38,003 nt of DNA from Mucilaginibacter sp. Lineage in GTDB: Bacteria; Bacteroidota; Bacteroidia; Sphingobacteriales; Sphingobacteriaceae. Below, piece after piece: positions 33,838-38,003 of the stretch. The stretch's first letter is position 1; every line of letters starts with the position of its first letter. The stretch is from contig JAQBNZ010000087.1 in NCBI GenBank assembly GCA_028288285.1, forward strand, positions 1 through 38,003, written 5' to 3'. Made by a program: the position numbers and the translations under genes. The notes beneath the pieces are model-generated. The model did not search any database. It saw nothing but the letters and a program-made list of their open reading frames with translations, and was not told the DNA's origin.

Positions 33838-35094
33838 ATGAGTACAATTGAGCGTAACAAACTTTTTTGGGCAAGCTGTTTAGCTTTGCTTGTAACTGCA
33901 CTTTCTTTTGGTATCCGAGCGGGTATTATGAACAAGCTGGGAACTAACTTTGATTTAAGCACCAAACAACTTGGAGTAATTACAGGAGCCGCATTCTGGG
34001 GCTTCCCTTTAGCTATTGTTGTGGGTGGCTTTATAGTTGACATTATTGGTATGAAAAAATTACTGGTAATGGCATTTGTGCTTCACCTTGCGGGTATTTT
34101 GCTCACCGTTTTTGCAACCGGTTACTGGACCTTGTTTATCTCTACATTGCTAATTGGCATTGCTAATGGTACTGTTGAAGCAGCTTGTAACCCATTAGTT
34201 GCATCATTATTTACTGATAATAAAACCACCAGGCTAAACCATTTTCACTTATGGTTTCCGGGTGGTATTGTTATAGGTACTTTACTTGTTTTGTTATTAA
34301 ACTATGTTAATATTGGCTGGCAAGTACAGGTAGCTGTAATGATAATACCTACGTTAATATATGGTTACCTGTTTTCTACTTTAAAGTTCCCTGTTACTGA
34401 GCGGGTTGCTTCGGGCTATTCAACAGCCGATATGTATAAGGCCACGTTCCTGTCACCATTGTTTATTTTTATGTTCATCTGCATGTTTGGCACAGCAGTT
34501 ACCGAGCTTTTTACCGGCCAATGGATAGATGTTTTATTAAAGAATGTAACCAGTAATGCCATTTTAATTTTAACACTCACATCAGGTGTTATGGTAATAG
34601 GCCGGGCGTTTGCAGGCCCTATAGTGCACAGGTTTTCTCCGCAAGGCGTATTATTAATGTCATCTATTGTGGCTGCAATAGGTTTATATCTGTTAGGCAC
34701 ATTAACCGGCAACGCGGTGTTTTTTGCAGCGTTAATTTTTGGAGTAGGGGTATGTTACTTTTGGCCAACCATGATTGGTTTTGTTGCAGAGAACATTCCA
34801 AAATCTGGCGCTTTAGGCTTAAATATGATTGGCGGCGCGGGAATGTTTGCCGTATCTGTATACAGTATTTTTATGGGTAAATATTATGACGACTTGGTTG
34901 TAAAGCACTTACCTGCAGGTTCTAAGGTTTCAGGCGAAGCGCTTGAAACAGCTAAAAGCTTAGCCGGCCCTGAGGTGCTTAGGCTAACGCTTATTATACC
35001 AATAGTATTAATTATAGCCTTTACTTTATTGAATTTTTATATGCGAGGACAAAAAAAGGAAGAACCTATTATAGCGGTTAAGGCCAGTTTATAA
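33838..35094 (+). CDS. MFS transporter
   Basis: A 418-residue protein with about twelve hydrophobic segments, typical of the major facilitator superfamily. GGFIVDIIGMKKLLVM (about 62-77) is the cytoplasmic loop 2-3 motif A (G-x3-D-x2-G-x-[RK]-x-[RK]), and the chain is split into two halves by a polar loop near residues 188-205 (TERVASGYSTADMYK). Start ATG 33838 gives MSTIERNKLFWASC, a normal cytoplasmic N-terminus. Divergent from the isomerase gene across 283 nt; in Bacteroidota such pairs usually serve sugar uptake and breakdown. The substrate is unknown. Confidence 0.92.
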   Translation: MSTIERNKLFWASCLALLVTALSFGIRAGIMNKLGTNFDLSTKQLGVITGAAFWGFPLAIVVGGFIVDIIGMKKLLVMAFVLHLAGILLTVFATGYWTLFISTLLIGIANGTVEAACNPLVASLFTDNKTTRLNHFHLWFPGGIVIGTLLVLLLNYVNIGWQVQVAVMIIPTLIYGYLFSTLKFPVTERVASGYSTADMYKATFLSPLFIFMFICMFGTAVTELFTGQWIDVLLKNVTSNAILILTLTSGVMVIGRAFAGPIVHRFSPQGVLLMSSIVAAIGLYLLGTLTGNAVFFAALIFGVGVCYFWPTMIGFVAENIPKSGALGLNMIGGAGMFAVSVYSIFMGKYYDDLVVKHLPAGSKVSGEALETAKSLAGPEVLRLTLIIPIVLIIAFTLLNFYMRGQKKEEPIIAVKASL

Positions 35095-35540
35095 TTTAAG
35101 TTAAAAATGCATGCTTTTTGTGGGTTTATGTGTTGATCCACGGAAAAATAAAGAACAAACAATACGGATTCAAAAGCCTGAGATCAATAATTTCAGGCTT
35201 TTGAATTTATAGTAGTTGCAAAAAGCAACGTAATATTTAAAAAAAACTTAATAATTCCGGTTAATGTCTTAGATATATGAAGCACATATTGCCCTGTATA
35301 ATAGTAGTAAAAAATAGTTAAATGAACTCTTATTTATCATGTTAAATATATCCCTTTAACAAATCTGTTCTTTTACATAAGAAGCGCAAAACACTCACAT
35401 TTAAGGGACATAATTAAAGTGTAACAATATTAATTAACCTTTATAAGTAATTTTAATGCAGGGTTTTACTGTTTGTTTAATTAATAGATAAAGTTAAATC
35501 ACCCTTTTCTTTAATTGCTAATCCTTAAAGAAAATTGTTT
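35095..35540. other. Intergenic region before the malectin-domain gene
   Basis: About 446 nt. It starts with the MFS gene terminator (35168-35206), then holds a small hairpin GTTGC-AAAAA-GCAAC (35216-35230) and over 300 nt of AT-rich DNA that presumably carries the promoter of the large secreted protein. No exact TAnnTTTG at normal distance; TACTGTTTG near 35467 is one base too long. No gene seen. Confidence 0.6.
35168..35206. terminator. Terminator of MFS gene
   Basis: A perfect 14-bp stem, ATTCAAAAGCCTGA (35168-35181) with TCAGGCTTTTGAAT (35193-35206), with T-rich flank on both strands. Confidence 0.92.
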
Positions 35541-38003
35541 ATGGATATATATTATTATTATAGTAAACGTTTAATTATCTCATTGATTTTTTCGGCTTTC
35601 GTATTATTTGGAGATTATGCTGTTGCTCAAACAACAAATATAAATTTTCAACCCAGCGGTACCGCTGCACCTGCGGGTTATTTGGCAGATAATGGCCTGC
35701 CTTTCGATGCCACACGCAAATATGGATGGATAAGCCCCACTACCAAGCAACCTGTTAATCTAACAGCAAATATGAGGCTACGTAGCGGCCCGGGAGATTT
35801 TAAACAACTTTCGTTAGTGCAAATGCAATCTGCAACAAATGGACAAGTACCGGGAACCTGGGAACATGCTGTTACAAACGGCCGTTATAGGGTAACAATA
35901 AGCTCTGGCGATAACAATTATTACGATAGCGACCACCAAATAAACGTAGAAGGTTTACCAACAATTACTGATTTTATTCCCACTTCACAAACAAGGTTTC
36001 GTGTGGCTACAGCACTTGTACAGGTGAATGATGGCAAATTAACTGTCGATGCTACAGGCGGGGTAAACACTAAAATGAATTATCTTAACTTTTTGCCGGC
36101 TACAACTGTAACTGACGCATCGAGTCCTACCGCAAGCGCCCGATTTTCTGGTTCGAAAAGTTCAACTAACGTATATAATAACCAGGTTCAGATATTTCTT
36201 TCTGCAATGGATGTAGGTGCTTCAGGGTTAGCCTCTCTACAATATGCAATAAATGATGGGTCTTATATAAACTATAAATCGCCTTTTACCCTAAATATAG
36301 CAGGGGCGTATACACTAAAAGTTAAAGCAACTGACGCTAACAAAAATGAAAAAATAACGAGTTACAATTTTGCCGTAACTGCAGCAACGGTTTCAGGGGC
36401 ATACATGTCTTTAAAAAATATGGATCTTATCCCGGCGAATGATGTGCTTGTGTTTTCATTAGTTCAAAAACCGTGGCGACGAACCAGTCCTGATACTACT
36501 CCTTATAATGCCAATCATGATAGGGTAAGACTAAGGATATATAATATAGGTACCGGCAAGCTTAATGTTACAAATTTAAAGCTGTCAAATACGGTTTCCT
36601 GGAAAATTGCTTCAGTTAATAATGACACTACTGTCAGATTACCTTTTTCTGTAAATTCAAAAGCATATAGTGAGGTGGTTGTACAATTCAAAGCTAAAGA
36701 CGTTGGTACAAGAATAGTAGGGCTAAACGATACACTAACTATAGTAAGCAATGATAGTATTGCGCCAACAAAAAAAGTAATGTTGCATGGCATTTGGCAA
36801 GCAGCCGGCGAAGGTACAAATGAACCATATGCACAGCAAATTATAAGTACATTTGGTTATAAATCAATTACTGGGTACTCGCATGATGATGGTAACATAA
36901 ACGGAACAGCACGGGTACCCAATTCAAGTGAAGTTGTTGCATCGTATTTTATACAGGCCGACAAAAGCAAGCCCGTAACTATACATCAATTAGCCGCTTA
37001 TCATGGTTGCTGTTCGGCAGTAGAAACCATAAGTTATTATGCAAAGGGCTCATCATCAGCAACCAGGGTGTTTACTCATAACAATCTCTATGGACAATCT
37101 GTTGTACCAAGGATTCAAGGCTCAACCACCTTACCGGCACAAGGGTCATTTAATTTTTCGGGTTCTTTCGGGTTTAAAGTTGGTTCCTCATTTTCTGATA
37201 GAACAAAAAATTATCAAGGACTTATTGGAATCAGGATTTTGAAAGCAATGGATCCTTCCGGCAATATAATACCTAACGCATATATATTTGATTGCGATTA
37301 TTTAGGTACCCAATTTACTAATTACGACTACCAGGATAATGTTTACTATGTAGAAAACATTAAACCAGAATCAGGTTCTGCACATTATTCAGATCTTGCC
37401 TGTGTTACTTCGTCTGACGTAAACTTTACAAAAACGTTAACAGGCGCTACTACATCAGTTAATCTTACCCTAAAAAATATGGGCCAGAAATATCCTGATG
37501 GAACAAGTGATTCTGATATTAAGCTAACCAGCGTTAAAATAGTTGGCCCTAATGCCGCAGAATTTTCAAGTACTGCTTTAGCAACATCAACACTTACCGT
37601 ACAGGCTACAACCTCAATAACAGCAAGGTTTAAACCAACCAGCGTAGGTATTAAAAATGCCGCTTTACTTGTTTACTACAACAGTTCTTCATCTCCGCTT
37701 CGTATACCACTTTATGGTGTTGCAAATAATAGTACATCAACCGTTGCTGTTGTAAGAAGAATTAAAGGAGGATCAGACGTTAATTTAACTATTGGCAACA
37801 AGTTATTTGAGGCAGATAAAAGCTTCAGAGGAGGCTCTATAAAATTGGATATGCAAGTGGTTAAATCAAACGTTTTAGGAACAGACATTGACTCATTATA
37901 TCAAACCTATTTATCTGCGGCAACAGATCTTGCTGCAACAAGTTATGCTATACCTATAACAAACGGCGATTATTTAATAAGGATGCACTTTGTAGAAAAC
38001 TAT
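35541..38003 (+). CDS. Large secreted malectin-domain protein, 3' end outside window
   Basis: An uninterrupted frame of 821 codons from ATG 35541 to the last base of the window. A signal peptide (about residues 1-31, ending YAVAQ) is followed by a carbohydrate-binding-like module: INFQPSGTAAPAGYLADNG, then TWEHAVTNGRYRVTISSGDN and DSDHQINVEG. Next come a strand-rich Ig/chitobiase-like segment (about 215-285), two Ig-like modules with LRIYNIGTGKLNVTNLKLSN and LTLKNMGQ-type repeats, and at the end a malectin domain (GGSDVNLTIGNKLFEADKSF, then GDYLIRMHFVENY) cut by the window edge. It is probably a surface protein that binds or degrades polysaccharide; a catalytic domain or T9SS C-terminal signal may lie beyond the edge. 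Confidence 0.88.
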   Translation, partial: MDIYYYYSKRLIISLIFSAFVLFGDYAVAQTTNINFQPSGTAAPAGYLADNGLPFDATRKYGWISPTTKQPVNLTANMRLRSGPGDFKQLSLVQMQSATNGQVPGTWEHAVTNGRYRVTISSGDNNYYDSDHQINVEGLPTITDFIPTSQTRFRVATALVQVNDGKLTVDATGGVNTKMNYLNFLPATTVTDASSPTASARFSGSKSSTNVYNNQVQIFLSAMDVGASGLASLQYAINDGSYINYKSPFTLNIAGAYTLKVKATDANKNEKITSYNFAVTAATVSGAYMSLKNMDLIPANDVLVFSLVQKPWRRTSPDTTPYNANHDRVRLRIYNIGTGKLNVTNLKLSNTVSWKIASVNNDTTVRLPFSVNSKAYSEVVVQFKAKDVGTRIVGLNDTLTIVSNDSIAPTKKVMLHGIWQAAGEGTNEPYAQQIISTFGYKSITGYSHDDGNINGTARVPNSSEVVASYFIQADKSKPVTIHQLAAYHGCCSAVETISYYAKGSSSATRVFTHNNLYGQSVVPRIQGSTTLPAQGSFNFSGSFGFKVGSSFSDRTKNYQGLIGIRILKAMDPSGNIIPNAYIFDCDYLGTQFTNYDYQDNVYYVENIKPESGSAHYSDLACVTSSDVNFTKTLTGATTSVNLTLKNMGQKYPDGTSDSDIKLTSVKIVGPNAAEFSSTALATSTLTVQATTSITARFKPTSVGIKNAALLVYYNSSSSPLRIPLYGVANNSTSTVAVVRRIKGGSDVNLTIGNKLFEADKSFRGGSIKLDMQVVKSNVLGTDIDSLYQTYLSAATDLAATSYAIPITNGDYLIRMHFVENY

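Noticed and set aside
36515..36793. Minus-strand 92-codon frame within the malectin-domain gene
   Set aside because: It lies wholly inside a continuous 821-codon sense frame with a signal peptide and recognisable domains.

Overview
The window reads as chromosomal DNA of a Bacteroidota, most likely a Mucilaginibacter/Pedobacter-type Sphingobacteriaceae. The evidence is the low-to-moderate GC content, the lack of Shine-Dalgarno-type leaders, several TAnnTTTG (-7) promoter elements, and gene families typical of the phylum (DUF2027-Smr, DUF3943, a malectin-bearing secreted giant, BamA-like proteins with a large N-terminal domain). I see no rRNA, tRNA, CRISPR array, intact insertion sequence or phage gene.

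Layout. (1) 1-7.2 kb, housekeeping and stress: the end of a YtxH protein, an M1 metallopeptidase, a half-length DUF892 paralogue, a DUF2027-Smr protein, an ankyrin protein convergent with a large-subunit KatE-type catalase, and a DUF892 ferritin-like gene leading the catalase. (2) 7.5-9.0 kb: a secreted Thr/Pro repeat protein, then an ArsR-SRPBCC operon whose promoter lies between two matching operator dyads. (3) 9.1-11.9 kb: histidine kinase, receiver, and receiver-adenylate cyclase in a tightly coupled operon. (4) 11.9-14.3 kb: a YitT transporter-like protein, a GC-rich non-coding element and a luciferase-like monooxygenase. (5) 14.46-24.74 kb: the most notable region, described below. (6) 24.7-32.5 kb: a DUF3943 protein, two small secreted proteins (one a lipoprotein with pepsin-type active sites), a GT2 glycosyltransferase and a BamA-family protein with a kinase-like N-terminal region. 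(7) 32.6-38 kb: a divergent TIM-barrel isomerase and MFS transporter, then a large secreted malectin-domain protein that runs off the window end.

The central locus is Ser/Thr kinase, degenerate FHA protein, 32-residue membrane peptide, PP2C phosphatase, a 1354-residue fusion of a SEDS (RodA/FtsW) glycosyltransferase and a class B PBP transpeptidase, FHA protein, second Ser/Thr kinase. All are on the + strand with short gaps or overlaps and no visible internal terminator. This is the same functional set as the actinobacterial fhaA-fhaB-pstP-rodA-pbpA-pknA-pknB cluster, but the polymerase and crosslinker are one polypeptide, the kinases lack PASTA domains, and the phosphatase has the extracytoplasmic domain. 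The likely role is phospho-control of a dedicated peptidoglycan synthase. This is inferred from gene content and motifs.
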